A stretch of 64,000 bases of DNA from Stratiolaelaps scimitus (lineage: Eukaryota > Arthropoda > Arachnida > Mesostigmata > Laelapidae). Made by a program: the position numbers and the translations under genes. Positions within the stretch are counted from its first letter, which is position 1. Each line of letters begins with the position of its first letter. Below are positions 37,487 to 49,759 of this stretch, piece by piece. A model generated the notes under the pieces. That model saw nothing but the letters and a program-made list of their open reading frames with translations, had not been told where the DNA came from and made no database searches. The stretch spans positions 2,418,001 to 2,482,000 of the forward strand of contig JABWDB010000008.1 in assembly GCA_019614645.1 (NCBI GenBank). Reading direction: 5' to 3'.

Positions 37487-37562
37487 TAGACTCTTGTCAG
37501 GTACGACCAATCGTAAAAATAAGTAAAAGTTACAACGATAAGTCCCCAAAGTAATACCCTTA
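37487..37562 (+). repeat. Diverged copy of the 45.1-kb retroelement
   Basis: Aligning this interval without gaps to 45120-45195 gives about 55 identical positions of 76 by hand count. The match includes a 15-base identical core (TCTTGTCAGGTACGA) and an identical end (AGTAATACC). The surrounding sequence is not obviously alike, and no poly(A) tail or target-site duplication is seen, so this is either an older truncated copy or the internal part of a longer relative. Confidence 0.55.
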
Positions 37563-38699
37563 TACTACTTTTGCGTACGAATAGCTTCGAGTTCCCACAT
37601 TTTCTTCGACGGCTAGGCCGGCATAGCGTCACCAAGCTGTACAAGTGGCATCTGATGATGGTTTCACAAACATGTAGGACACGGCTCGGGTTATAGAGAG
37701 GCCCTGACTGATATCTAGGATTCGTTTTACAGACGCAGATTCCGGTTGTGTACAAGGTGACATTTCGCAATTATGGAGGGGTATTGGAGAATCCTGTAAA
37801 AGGAGAAGATCCAAAGCTTTACTGCTGTCAGTGTTCGACCTCTGCTGAACAACAGCTCTATATATTCCTTAGGCGATTGAGCTGTTGAGCTGAACAGACA
37901 CCTCGCAGCCACGGATCCTGCACCCCCCCCCCAATTCAAGCTTACGTCCAGGGAGAGCTAGCATCCATATGGCAGGTATCCCTCAGACTTAGAGCACGTT
38001 GCCCATTCGAAGTCCAAAAAGTCCGCGAAAGACCAAAGCTAGCTCAATCTGCGAACGTTCCTAGAAAGTTGTCAGAAAGGAACTCTTCTGCACTTGCTCA
38101 TTCCTTGGCTAGTATTGCCAATTTATCCGTTGAGGCTAGGTCCTTTGCCACTAGATTAAATGATGCGATGCCTTATTTCTCCACACAAGAAAAGAGACGA
38201 GGGCCACTGGTTACCTCCCAAAATCTCTGTTACTTGTCAAAGGTGTTCAAGAAGACTGTGACCAACGCCCGCGAGACGCAAGTTGAAAGGGCTAGATTTT
38301 TCTCACCCACCCACTTTCGGTTTTCGAAGTTGCGGTCGACGGAACTGCATATCCTTTGCAGAAGATCACTTATGCGATAGGGAAGAAGCGGGTCTGCCTT
38401 GGATTGTTTCTAGATGTTTTTGCAGCTTGTTTTTTTCACTGCTTACGCTACTCAATGTTGCCGTATTGAGGCCACCTGGCAGGATGTCCGCACCAGGCCA
38501 CCTCGAAGGTCGGGACTCGGGGCATTCATGTTCGTCACCTTTGTTAAATTAATCCTTCTGAAAACCTCCATAGGAAATTGCTGCAGAATGATCAGATACG
38601 CTAATGTCACTTCGGTGCTATTTCGACTCGAACCTGGTAGACGGGTCGCTGGCATACGGCCGGTTCTTGTACATATAGAACAAGCTATTGGGACATCAG

Positions 38700-39357
38700 C
38701 GCATCTTGAGTTGTTATGAATGCTAACAAGGCCGCGCTAACATTGTTGCGTACGCCACAGAGGGCAGTCGATTTGGGTCAGGTAACACTTGGCACTTTGC
38801 TGTGTTCTCGGACGACAAAATGCTTGCGGATAACGTTTCAGCACCCTTTGAGATGACAGACAACTGCTCAACCGCAAAAGTGCTATGCTGCTATCCCAGC
38901 GTTAAGGAGACTTTGGGAAGGTGGTGCCCCAAGTGACGGCCTCTTCCTTGCATAGAGGCCGCAGTGCTGCCAATTCTATGCGATGCACTTGGGATATGGG
39001 GAGGTGGATATCAGGAAATATCTCGTCGGGCTAAAATCGTCGAGAGCTATGCTTTCAGAGCAATGTTTGACAGTCGCCGTAGAGACTCCGTTGGTACAAA
39101 GACCCCTTGAGCGAACACTGCTTTAGATCGGCAAATTATACACAATGTCCATTGCCCTGCTCGCTTGTAAGATGTCAACAGGTAGGATGCCGTCAGAGAT
39201 CTTTCCTTTCGCGCTCACCGCTGTCGTTAGTCGTCCTATTCACCGTATGACCACGTTCCACAAACCCTTCGCTTCTAACGAGTCTAATAGAGATGCTTGC
39301 TCCCATGCTTCGTATCAGAAATATAGGGCTCTGAGCATACAGCTCAGCGGAACTTAA
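38700..39357 (+). mobile_element. Degenerate non-LTR retrotransposon (LINE) coding remnant
   Basis: One frame reads HFAVFSDDKMLA (38793-38828), resembling the F/YxDD core of a reverse transcriptase. In the same frame, after one stop, it reads IEAAVLPILCDALGIWG (38952-39002). The latter matches the 'leavvlPilLYGaEiWg' block that follows the palm domain in R1/Jockey/I-type LINE proteins. A further basic stretch follows, then a stop at about 39106. The two blocks are only about 50 codons apart, much closer than in intact elements, so part is missing or the first match is accidental. In-frame stops show it is dead. The diverged repeat at 37.5 kb may belong to the same insertion. Confidence 0.45.
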
Positions 39358-39511
39358 ATGTCGAATATGTATATACATAGATGCATGTCAATGTCTAATG
39401 TTTAAAAATCGTACGAGAAAAAATGGTTGAATAGTCCCACAAACGTGTGGGGAATTCGAGTGTGTTTTGCTTATTTTTTTTTACTCAACTGACCCACGTC
39501 GTGCCTTTCAG

Positions 39512-39699
39512 CAACAGCACGCTGAAGCAGCTTTTCAGCTCATTTTACATTTTGCTGTATACAGCCGCTGAATACGATCATTATCACATGATTATGAATT
39601 ATAATACGCTCACTCTTCAGTCAATACATGGGCATACCTGTATGATGCGGTTTGTCGCCAACGCAGACCGCAACAATAATCTCAGATGGCTAAATGCCT
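39512..39699 (+). CDS. Candidate internal exon with strong splice sites, unassigned
   Basis: A long pyrimidine-rich tract (39466-39508) leads to TTTCAG ending at 39511. The exon ends at a GTAAGT donor (39700-39705). The 188 bp between are open in one frame for 62 codons, starting with the last base of a codon and ending with the first. The frame begins NSTLKQLFSSFYILLYTAAE, then YDHYHMIMNY, then ends RNNNLRWLNA. The reading frame stays open on both sides, to a stop at about 39803. No domain is recognised. It lies just downstream of the dead LINE. The exon could equally be part of a non-coding RNA, because the splice sites are stronger evidence than the protein. Confidence 0.4.
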
Positions 39700-39803
39700 G
39701 TAAGTACGAACAGTGGCCTTCGCTTCATTCTCAGTTGTTCAACTGTATGCCTCTTATAACCGCGGGCCATCTTCATTCGTTGTCATTTCATGCATATGCC
39801 TAA

Positions 39804-42800
39804 TGTGCGTGCATGCGTGCATGCAACCAGCTTGCCCTAACGCCCCCACCCCACCCTAACACGCATCGACCTCTGTAGTGTGCGCTGGACCTTAATACAA
39901 GCCCTGGACCACACTCTGTGGCCAGAGTCTTGAGGTGCTTGCAGCGTGTATATACGCGTTCGCCGATTGTAGCGATGTTAGCATGTATGCAAAAGGGGTA
40001 GATTGGGTAGAAGAGGGTAGAATAGGCGGTGTCGAACGAAAGCTGTGAGCATGCGAACTTAGCAGGAACTGAGCTGAGTGGGCCAGGAAGTGTTGAGAGC
40101 AGGAATACGCATAAGGAATGGCCGCTGGCTGTTGTAGGAGGTAGAGGGAGAACGCTAGCCAACAGTCAACACTTAAATCCCCCATTAAGCCAACCGCCAA
40201 GCCAACATCGAGATTCGCTGAACCCCCCCCCCGCCCCATTCAACGTTCACCATCTATTCCCACCCGCCCCGCCGGGCTGAATCCACTACCAGCAGTACGG
40301 AACCACCTGCCTATCCTAGCGCACGTTGGTTGGTGGGTTTGCAGGCACGCAGGTCTGTCGGCCAGCCGGCCAGCGTTGAGCGTGCGTGCCAATGCGCGTG
40401 TGCGACTGCAGCCGCCCTGCTCCAAAGGAGAACATTCAAACTTTGTCCTCGCCGCTCGCCTGGCCGCCGCCGTCGCCCTGAGCTTCCAACAACTACAGGC
40501 ACCATAGGCCATGGTCTGCTTTGGCCTGGCCCCGGTTTGGCCAAGGCCCTCGACCAGCTTTGCTCAGTGGCTGCCTCTGAGCCTCCGTTAGAACTCTACG
40601 CTACGAGACCCCTGACAGTTGCCCAAACGCCTCTGCCAAACGGTTACCCGCTACCCCACCCTCTGTCGGTGATCGCAGTTGGAAAGGCGAGACGGGGCCG
40701 ACTGTGATGTCACCTGCCATCCGCCATCTACTACTCATCTTCGTTCGTTGGTTCGTTCTCATCGTCGTATCGCCAACCGAAGGAAGGGTTTGAACGAGAA
40801 ATAAAGAGAGGAAGAGAGGGAGAGAGAAACGGAGTCACTCGTTTTGTACAGAGGCACCACTTCCACCAGTGAACGTACATATGAGCGAGAGAGCCTACTC
40901 TGGAGCCTACCACTTCTCAATCATAGCCTTCCCCCTCCGACTATCAGCTAAATCTAAAGACAGCAATTGCGCGATATCGTGGGACGACAAACTCTGCTTG
41001 TTTCAAGCGGGCGAATAAATCATGCACAATTTCGAATCGGTCGGTCCAACCACTGGGGCAGCAGGCAGAGATTGTTCATGGACTGTACCACTCCTGCTAC
41101 TGAGGAAGCACGAATGCCAAATGCAAGTATGACGTGAGCTTAATGACTTGAGTTCTTTAGACAAGTTTGGTCCAAAGCAACACACAAGACGATCAACGTG
41201 CTCAATACCGCAGCAAGGTAGATATTGACTGTTAAGTACACGTGGCCCATTGGGAGCGATATTTAGTGATCTGTCCAAGGCAAGCACCGGTCACAGAGCT
41301 TGTTTAAATGCTCCAAGGCAATGGTTGTAACTTTAAGACAGATGCCAAAGAAAAACAATCGCAAAACAAGATACTCGAAATCACAACCTCTAGAAAAATA
41401 AACACATCTGAGACGCGTGCCTCGGGTTTCCCCGATTCGGAATCAGTCAAATCACAGCAAATGGAACGATCCGACTCACTACTTCGCCACGTAGTTTTCA
41501 ATTGGCAACCGATTCGTAACGCATGATCAGTTTTCATAATGCGCGGCAAACCTATTTACTTCGATTGTTACTAAGCATTTTCAATTCTATTCGACGACTT
41601 ATGATTAGAAATGAGACGGACCGATTCTCTATGACGAGCCGTCGCCGCAAACCGTAGCTCAATACCGTTCCTGCCCTTCCCATATCTTTCCGAAATGGCA
41701 CTAAGCTGAATGGGTTGCCTTGCCTACGTTTCATCCACCCTCCGAATAAGCAAGCAACTACCCCTATTGTTCTCTGTTCTCGGCGCTCCAACACCGCTTT
41801 GCGGCACGCGTACGGGATATGGAAGGAGGCGAGGCAAAGCGCAGCAAATCACTCTATGGCATTGTTCAAATACCGAAGAATTCATAGCGCACGTCCTGTG
41901 GAATATGTATGTATGTGTGTATACGGTAGTTGGATGGGGTATGTCAAGCGGCCTCTCCGAGCGCGGACGGCGGACGTTGGTCGGCAGCCCGCGACGGCGA
42001 CGGCGACGGCGCTCAGATGAGGCGAAGGAGGCGGTGTGGGGGGGGCCAGTCGACGAGCAGCTTATCGGCCACTGCAGAGAGCCCCTTCCCCTGAAAAGGA
42101 CGAAGGTGCAGCCGCCTGATGTATGTGCAGGTACTTAGATTCAGCGAGGTGGGGAAGAGACGCAGGAGTGGGGGAGGTCGTTGAAGGACTGCCCCTACTC
42201 GCGACCTCGTACGTCCACCGACTCCTGTATGAAAGTGGTCCTGAGCGTTATCGCGGTGAGGCTGTCTATTGAATAAACAAAATTGCGTCTCTGTGGGCTG
42301 GGCACCAGAGAGCGACCAGCGACCGACTGACCGACCGTCTCGTTGCTCGTCGTAGAGTTTCCGCTCGACAAGGCATTGCTGCTCCCAAGAGCTGGGACAG
42401 GCAGCAGTGTACAACGGACACCGCATACGCCGTTCACGGGGGCTGGCGTTATGCACGCGTTATGTTAACTCGTAGCCCCATTGCTGGTTCTATGCGGCAA
42501 TGGGGCTCTGATTCGGCGGTGGCCGCTCTCGACGAACGAGCGAACGTTCCCACAGAGGAGCAGAGCCAGCCGCTCCTCGGCTGCTGCTAAAGTCGCTACT
42601 GAGGAAAAGACGACCTCTGCGGCTAAAAGGGCACGGCAGCTAAGCAAGGAGAAGTGAGCGGACCAAACAGACGAGAATGCAGCCTTCTATTCCTGTATGG
42701 TAACAGGCAGCCAGAGTTAGTGCTTTAAGGGGATTGGCAAGTTGGCAGGCCCGCGGTGCTAAAGGCCGTACCCTGCGGCTGGGGCAGGAAGGCTGGCGAC

Positions 42801-45106
42801 CGGCCTGCCGGGTCTTACCACCGCCGTCATCATGTGCGCGCCATACAGTGGTAGAGGCATAGAGCGCAGAGCAGACCGCAGCAACACCACCGCATAACGT
42901 TCGCCCGCTTCTACGATCCCGTCGTGTCCAGGCTACTGCAAACAAATCAGCGACTTCATTGTGGCCGAAACCAAGCGATTGATGGCCCACTCACTCCGCG
43001 CTCTCTCGTTCCCCACCACACTCTCGAGCTCTGTACGGCGTTGGAGCCTGGATCCTATGCGGTTAGTGCACCACTCTTTCCGAGCAGCGTTCGTTCTCAA
43101 GGCAGGCGGGCGGGCGGGCGGGCGGACAGGCAAGCAGGCCCGCTGCTCGCCCCGCATAGTTTGTACATATCCTCCGTCGTCGACAACGGTGCCCAGCCCC
43201 AGCGGCGCAGATCCCGTCCGTCTCCTTCCCTTAGGCGCCTTCGTCGTTTTCATCTCTCTTTGCCGCGCTCTGGCTCTCCTCTGCGTTAGCTTTCTCTATC
43301 CAGGGTTAGCCACCGCCATAATATACCTCCTTGCACCCACCCATTCCCCCAAGTTCCCTGTCCTTACCGCAGCACACTCATCATCCAACCGGCGGAGTCG
43401 GCTCGACCCGGCCCTCATCCTAGAGCGAGAGAAAGAGAGAGAGAGAGAGAAACGGCGACGCTGGTGCCAGAAGGAAGAATGTGAGATGTTGGTCTTGCCG
43501 ACAGTGCAAGCGTATATAAGCGGTTGATCGATGTCCGCTGTGCGAGGCAGCCAAGAATGATCTTATCTAACATTATTGAGCCTGATACGAGTGACCTGCA
43601 GAATCTGTTTGCACTTGAGTATGAAGTGATGCAAGATAAACCAGTCGCCATTGTGGACCATGTAGACTAATCACAAGGTCGCGGTGGTTGTTCTTCTAAT
43701 TGTGGGGTTTATTTTCAACTCTTGTCCATATGGGCAATGCGCCCCGAAACACGACACAGGCATACACATACACACCCGCACACACTCCCAAATATTTTCG
43801 GAGTCAACATCCAGCTAGCTAAATATTTGGAACATACCACAGCGATACTGCGGATACAAGCGAGCTCGCATGATCTTTGGGTCTGTTTAGAACGAGTCTT
43901 CGTACAACTGTCGTTAAGAACACGAATCGAAGCGAGTCGGCCCCTTTTTAGGAGTTCGCTGCTCTTGAAGAATCTTGAGAATGGACACTACCGCAGGTAC
44001 CGTGGGTAGATGTCTCCCACATGAACTATTAAGGTCTAACAGATGACTAGGTCAAATTTCCAGACGAGAGTCTACTTGTTCCTAACCTGATCTCAATAAA
44101 ACACCAAACTAGTCTTAATGTACAAACATGAAATCATGTACGTGCTATTACTTAGTTAAGATGCGCATAAGGATCAATTCGTCAGGAGGAGGAGCACACA
44201 GCCAATCAGTGGGTCCGAGAACAGAGCTCTTAAAGTCAATCTCTTCGATCTAACAAAGCCACATTTATCAACGAAGAGCTGACTTGAGCACTTGCTTGCA
44301 ACGGCTACTACCTAATGATATAAGACACAAATATGAGATAAAATCATACAAAAAAATAAAATAAAATTATACAGGTAGTCATTTCAGCATGAGAAGGTAT
44401 AATGTTATGCCCCCAACTAAGAATGGCTCCAACTGATGGAAGCTGCCGCGAAGCCAAACGGTGACTTTGCGGCTACTGTTGTCCTCTCAAACGAAAATGA
44501 TCGTTTCTCGATAATATTTCGAGATTTATATCACTTTCCAGCGCGCATTGCATCGACTCGGCTCGCCACCGCTGTGTCCTGTATTTAACTATTTATTTAT
44601 TCTTACCTCTGTAATCGTTATTGTGCTTCTGTCCAGATCATCATACCCGAGCTAATCTACCCTGGCATCACCTAGAATTGATCCGGAAACCACGGAAACG
44701 GAATAGAGCACACAAACAAACAGTGCAACTTCTCGCTCGTGCCAAGGACAATGCAGCAACATGGCGCGTTGTCGGAATCTCCTGGATCTTGACTGCTGCT
44801 ACGGCTCCTAGGTTAGCAGCAGCTAGTCCACAGGCAATTCTGGACATTTCCTCCACAAGCTTTCATCGGCATTTGATACATTCTCAATATAGGTGTCAAA
44901 AATTATCAACTGGCTAATTCCCAGAGGCGAGTACGTCTTGCTCTTCTCTGCCGCGTCGTGGAGATAACGATGAGTTTGAGCGGCAACAGCAGCAGCAGCA
45001 GCAGATGTTTCTGGGAAAAGCCTGAACGCTCTGATCTGGCGGCGGAAGTAGCAAGTGTCCACGACACTGCTGTCGGTGTCAATCATGCATAAGATAATGT
45101 TGGTTA
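39804..45106. other. GC-rich repeat block then AT-rich stretch
   Basis: From 39.8 to 43.5 kb the sequence is GC-rich with GGGC units at 43104-43122 and (GA)n at about 43424-43450. The long frames here (for example 43 kb, 180+ codons) pass through those repeats. From 43.6 to 44.6 kb it is AT-rich and empty. At 44640-44760 a frame reads LPWHHLELIRKPRKRNRAH, reminiscent of the 'PWWnkeL..lrk.rnrA' linker of LINE proteins, but that match is short. Confidence 0.3.
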
Positions 45107-45283
45107 ATAGGTGTACCTATCTGAAGATTCTTGTCAGGTACGAGTAAGGAAGAGAATAAGCAAAGGTGGCCTCGACAGGTTCTCATAGTAATACCTAAAG
45201 GGTAAGAGCTGAGGCCTGTCAGATAGGGGAACAGCTGAGAGTAAGCTCGAAAAAAAAAAAAAAAAAAAAAATAGGTGTACCTA
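45107..45283 (+). mobile_element. Short poly(A)-tailed retroelement flanked by 13-bp target-site duplications
   Basis: ATAGGTGTACCTA occurs at 45107-45119 and again, identically, at 45271-45283. Between them lies about 130 bp of sequence (45120-45249) followed by an uninterrupted A run (45250-45270). Perfect direct repeats just outside an insert with a 3' A tail are the signature of target-primed reverse transcription. The insert is therefore a SINE or a severely 5'-truncated LINE in + orientation. No B box is seen, so a truncated LINE or non-tRNA SINE is more likely. The intact duplications and A run suggest a fairly recent insertion. A diverged relative is at 37487-37562. Confidence 0.82.
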
Positions 45284-48200
45284 GCTACGGTGTCTCGTAA
45301 CATGCTGGTGAGGGTGCTGATGATGCTGGAGTGTGAGCAAACGTCGAGCCACTGCTGTTGCTAGAGGTATGTGCAGCTATAATATTATACAACGATACAG
45401 CAAATACATAGTGGCCAGAAAAATTATAGAATCTGTCAGGGAACTACACTCCCCACCTCCAACCCAACGAACGGAACAACAGCAGCAGATTAAGCAGATT
45501 AATGGGCGAGCAAGCTGCTGAGGCTTACCCAATACATCATTTAGCTTCGCTGTCAGAGATCCCCAGGGATCTGTCCGAGAGGATTTGGAAAATCGTAGCA
45601 GGTCAGCGCGAGACCATGTTGCTGTTGGACACAAGGCTGAGGTTTAACTGAAGACTTGCAGGTATAGGCTTGTATTAATGTTTCATTCGTGACAGTTTGC
45701 GCATCTTTGCCACGAGCTCGTTTTGCTTGTACAACGTTTATAAACATCAATTCTGTCCCAATAGCAGTTCTTAGTCGTGTGAATACAATTTTACTTACGT
45801 CATTGCTCCAGCACAGGTTCTATACCACAACAGAATGTAAGCAACCCCGCTTCGGAAGGATTAGCTTTGAAATCAGCCGTCGGAGGAGTGGTATACGGCG
45901 TGACCCAGGGAGTACCAAAATACCATAGGAGCCTAATTATTGGAAAATATTTATGCCAGACAATATGGTGTTTCCACAGGCGAATTTTCATTGAACGGGA
46001 AGATTGCTTCCGAAGCCTCAACACAACATCTCACTGGTGTTGCTGGTGACGCGACATGTAACACAAACTATGTAATAGTATTCTTTTTAATTTCACAACT
46101 CGGATAGACATCGTTCCGAGGCTGGACCGCTTGCTTGCCCTTCTTAGTTGAGCTAAATCGATATTGCAGATATAATAGAAAGGTCATCCTCCTCCTCCTC
46201 CTCCTACTCCGCTAGGGCAAGAGCCCGTTTTTTCTAGTTTCCCACGAGGGCCGTCTGTGTTCGACAACCTCGACCGACCCTGTTGGCCCCGTGCCGCGGA
46301 CGTTGGACTTCTCTGGTTGGGAAGCCACCACCTCGAGCTTCGTTTGAGGCGGCGGCAACAGCGGCAGCGGTCGACAGCACCGCAGGCAGTTCCAGTGGGC
46401 CATTAAAAGTTGTACTCTTCTTCGGCCCGTCGTCCGCCTTCTGAACAGCTAGTCGTCTGGCTTTCGGCTTCAAGCGGCTTGCAGCAGTAGGTGGTGGCAG
46501 CCGCAGCAGTAGTAGTGACTCTTTTGCCGCTGCTGCCGCCGTCGCCGCCGCTGCTGCTGCTGCTCCTGCTAGTGCCGCTTCAGCCGGATGCTACTGATCC
46601 CTTTTGGCTACTTCACACGATGAACGCTGTAGGCTGCTGCGAGCCCCGGCGTTACCCCCTCATTTTACCCTTCGTAGACCTCGCTGTAGACCCGTGTCAG
46701 TTGTTTGAACTTGCCAGTGAGCGGACGCAAGAGGCACAACGCATCTGAGTCCCGACGTCCCCCGCACCCACGAGCCTCTCCCAGCCGGCCTCACCCCCCG
46801 TCAGTGAGACCGGCAAGGCGCCACCCCAAGCAGTAGCAGTAGTTGCAGCCGAGGCCGAGCTAAAGGCCGAAGAGGGAACTTAATGTTTATGGAGGGGGCG
46901 GGCAAAGTAGCGCAAAGAGGCTTAGTCTTACTTAAAATAAAGAGCTAGTAGCGGTGGCTGCCTTTGTCTTCCTCGGCGATGCGTAGTTCTCTCACTTTCT
47001 GCCTCTGCTCTGCTACTGCGGCAGGCGGAGCGGATGCCGCATCTCTACGCCGCAGAGGAGGGGACCTCTATATGGCCAAGGCGATCATTTTGTCCATCCT
47101 TTCTATCCACCAGCGAGGCCTTTTTCATGGGGATCCTCTGTCCTCCTTTCACTTTAACCCCTTCCTCATCCATACGCTCATCCGAGGCCTACAAATGGAT
47201 AGCAGCCAACGGTCGACGCCGTCGCCCCGCCCTCGATGAATATGTTCTATTCAAAAAGAAAACAAACAAACAAAGCAAACTGGCCACGTCGTGACCTTGT
47301 GTGGTGGATCTCTACGAGGCTCGTTCTTGTTGGAATATTTAGTACAGAACGTTCGTAAAGCTCGTACTTCTCTATATTAGGTTGCCGTTTCAATCTATCA
47401 CAGTAACAGGTGGATTGAAGTGTGCCCACTTTGTCATCAAGAAACGTCGATCGCAAACGAACACTGTATTCAAATGCTTTCAGCTATGTTCTAGGATAAT
47501 ACCACTACTACTACTACTAATAATAACAATGATGGCACATGTATATATTTGACCTCTGCGGTGCACACTTGTAATGTGGTTATAGAGGATTTCTAATAAA
47601 TCCCACTGTCACTATCAGGGTTGCCGTCTTCACGTGTTGCACAATCGATTGTCGCCTTGCTGATGTTTCATAGTTGTTTGTATGCTTGTGGCGAATAATT
47701 GAAGAATAATTGAACAGAACGAAACACTCGATTCTGAGGCCCTCTACATATGCGGTTGACATCACCTGTGGTTTCCGTCACTGGCGAGCTATCCACCTCA
47801 ACATGCCGCTCAGTTCTTTTGGGGAGTAACCGAGCACAGACACGTAATCCTTTTTGCGGAAGAAGCATTATGCTTCAGAAGTATTCACTATTTATGCTTT
47901 TTCGTATACACGAGCCTGGACCCACAGTGAAGTGTCAATGCCTCAGCACTGCACCTTTCATGCGACGCGTCCGACTTTTCAGAGAATTGAAGTAGCTATC
48001 AGACGAATTCAGTTCGGCAATTGTCATTTTTCAGCTCGCTTTTATTCTCGTCTTAAACTGCCATTTATGCTTGGTGTATCTGTCTCACGATTACTCACTA
48101 ATCTACCTTCAACCAATTTCGTGCCAATCGCTTATAATACGCCAGAAGTAGAAGTTCCTTTAATTATTCGGTTCAGTTGATTGTATTTTTAGCGATGAAC

Positions 48201-48932
48201 ATTTCGGCATTTACCGCTGTACCGAGATCGCTTCCCGGATTAAACTGAAATTATTTGAAGTTGCATAAGCTCCACCGATGTAACGGTCTATTGTCAGCTG
48301 TGCCTAACAGCCTACTGGCTTGCCCCTGTCGCTAGTGACGTCACTGGTCTCGAGAACGTCGGTAATCGCAGCATTCTTCCAGTTCACTGCATCGCTTATC
48401 CCTCTGAGACGGGATTGCAGGCCAAAGGCACTGCAAGCTCTAAACCCCTACAAGAACTGGTGAGGACATAGACGGCCGTTTCGTATCTACCACGTGACTG
48501 GCGACCCGTTTCCCCCCCCGACGCGCTAGGTTTTTAGGCGAATTCCCTGTGAGAGCGACTTAGCAATTTTTCCACGTGTTGTCACGGTTGGCTCAGGGGG
48601 CGACAAACTCGGGAGTGGATGATGCCACACCAACGCTGGTTGGTTGGTCGGCTGGCTGGTTGCTTACGCTTACAACGAGCAACATCTCAAAGCAACAGAG
48701 GCAATCGGCGCCGGGCGCAGGGCTGTTCCACCGGGATGCTACACGGAGTTCGGTCTGACATTCTGCTACTGCGCAGTACCCCCCACCCCCCCAACAAGCG
48801 TGCGTCTATCCCCCCCTACGTTCGTTCTATGACGACCGCGTAGTGATGCGACTCGAGGTTTGCTCGGCCTCTCGGTTCGCGCTCTCGATTGGTGCAACGG
48901 GGTAGGGTCCGGAGGAGGCTTTGGGCAGAGTT
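45284..48932. other. Mixed non-coding stretch
   Basis: AT-rich parts at 45.3-46.1 and 47.2-48.4 kb are separated by a GC-rich block at 46.2-47.2 kb with CTC units at 46187-46204 and GCC/GCT runs at 46526-46570. Frames in the GC block are Leu/Pro/Ala-rich products of the repeats. No exon is supported. Confidence 0.35.
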
Positions 48933-49289
48933 ATGAAACGAGAAAAAACCTGTCTTCTGCTGCTGCTGTTGCGCTATACAGCGTGTGCGTACCTCGGTGC
49001 GGTATTTAGTGGGCCTCCACCTCCGGCGATGCACCCGCAGCAAGTGAATGAGAACTGTGCGTGCGGAAATACTGCAGCGGCAGCAGCAGCAACAGCAGCA
49101 GCAGCATGCGAAAATCATTACATAATCTCGGATGCATGTGGCACGCAGTTTTTATACGCCGTTGTGGGAGATTTCGAGAAAATCGATTGTGCACATGCAG
49201 ACTCCGAGGTTTCTACAACATTGAATAAGCAGGTTATCACATCATACACACACACACATGCACACGGGCAGCACGCGGCGATACCATGA
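48933..49289 (+). CDS. Candidate secreted-protein frame, 118 codons, unassigned
   Basis: ATG at 48933 (G at -3) opens MKREKTCLLLLLLRY, a basic then leucine-rich amino end like a signal peptide. It continues through TACAYLGAVFSG, a plausible cleavage region. The mature part has cysteines in NENCACGN and ACENHYIISDACG, an alanine run encoded by GCA repeats, and a His/Thr-rich end from an ACACAC run before TGA at 49287-49289. The central segment (CENHYIISDACGTQFLYAVVGDF, given here only in part) is not repetitive and looks protein-like. No family is recognised, and the CTG and GCA repeats could create the apparent signal by chance. Confidence 0.3.
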   Translation: MKREKTCLLLLLLRYTACAYLGAVFSGPPPPAMHPQQVNENCACGNTAAAAAATAAAACENHYIISDACGTQFLYAVVGDFEKIDCAHADSEVSTTLNKQVITSYTHTHAHGQHAAIP

Positions 49290-49378
49290 GAATTCGCTTC
49301 TGCTTCACAACTCGATTCGATTTGTTCGTAAATCGAGGCATGTTTGTTCCTGGCTCTAGTTCTACGTCGTGCAAACCT

Positions 49379-49381
<3 letters not shown>

Positions 49382-49410
<29 letters not shown>
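49382..49410. repeat. (TA)n microsatellite
   Basis: An uninterrupted AT dinucleotide tract of about 29 bases in an AT-rich gap following the candidate secreted-protein frame. Confidence 0.9.
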
Positions 49411-49412
<2 letters not shown>

Positions 49413-49759
49413 TATCAGTGTGTATAGTAACTCGACCAGCTTCGTCACACGAATGGTAGCATTACATGTACGACATGTCTACTAAGAGTGTACTCACAGA
49501 CGTATAATGTTCCCGATGCTATGGTCGCTGTTTTAGACTAGCAGGTAACGTCATTGGATTACAGGCATCACACGTATCACGTTAAAGACGACGACGTTGT
49601 CGGTGGCGGCGGCGGCGGCGGTGGCGGCTGCAGACATCTCCGTCCTTTCTCCTCCCATTCGTCTCGTTGTTCCTCTTCTATTTTTTCTTTCACTGTTCCC
49701 CTTTCGTGTGCTAGGTAACAGAGAGTGCACGAAAAAGGATCACGTTTCCAAGCAGCCTT

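Noticed and set aside
42195..42456. Coding exons in the 42-kb GC-rich block
   Set aside because: Several short frames overlap on both strands with no splice sites or motif to choose between them.
42961..43527. 188-codon + frame with a hydrophobic middle
   Set aside because: It passes through GGGC and GA repeats (Gly/Arg and Arg/Glu runs), has no ATG until codon 9 and no splice or promoter support.
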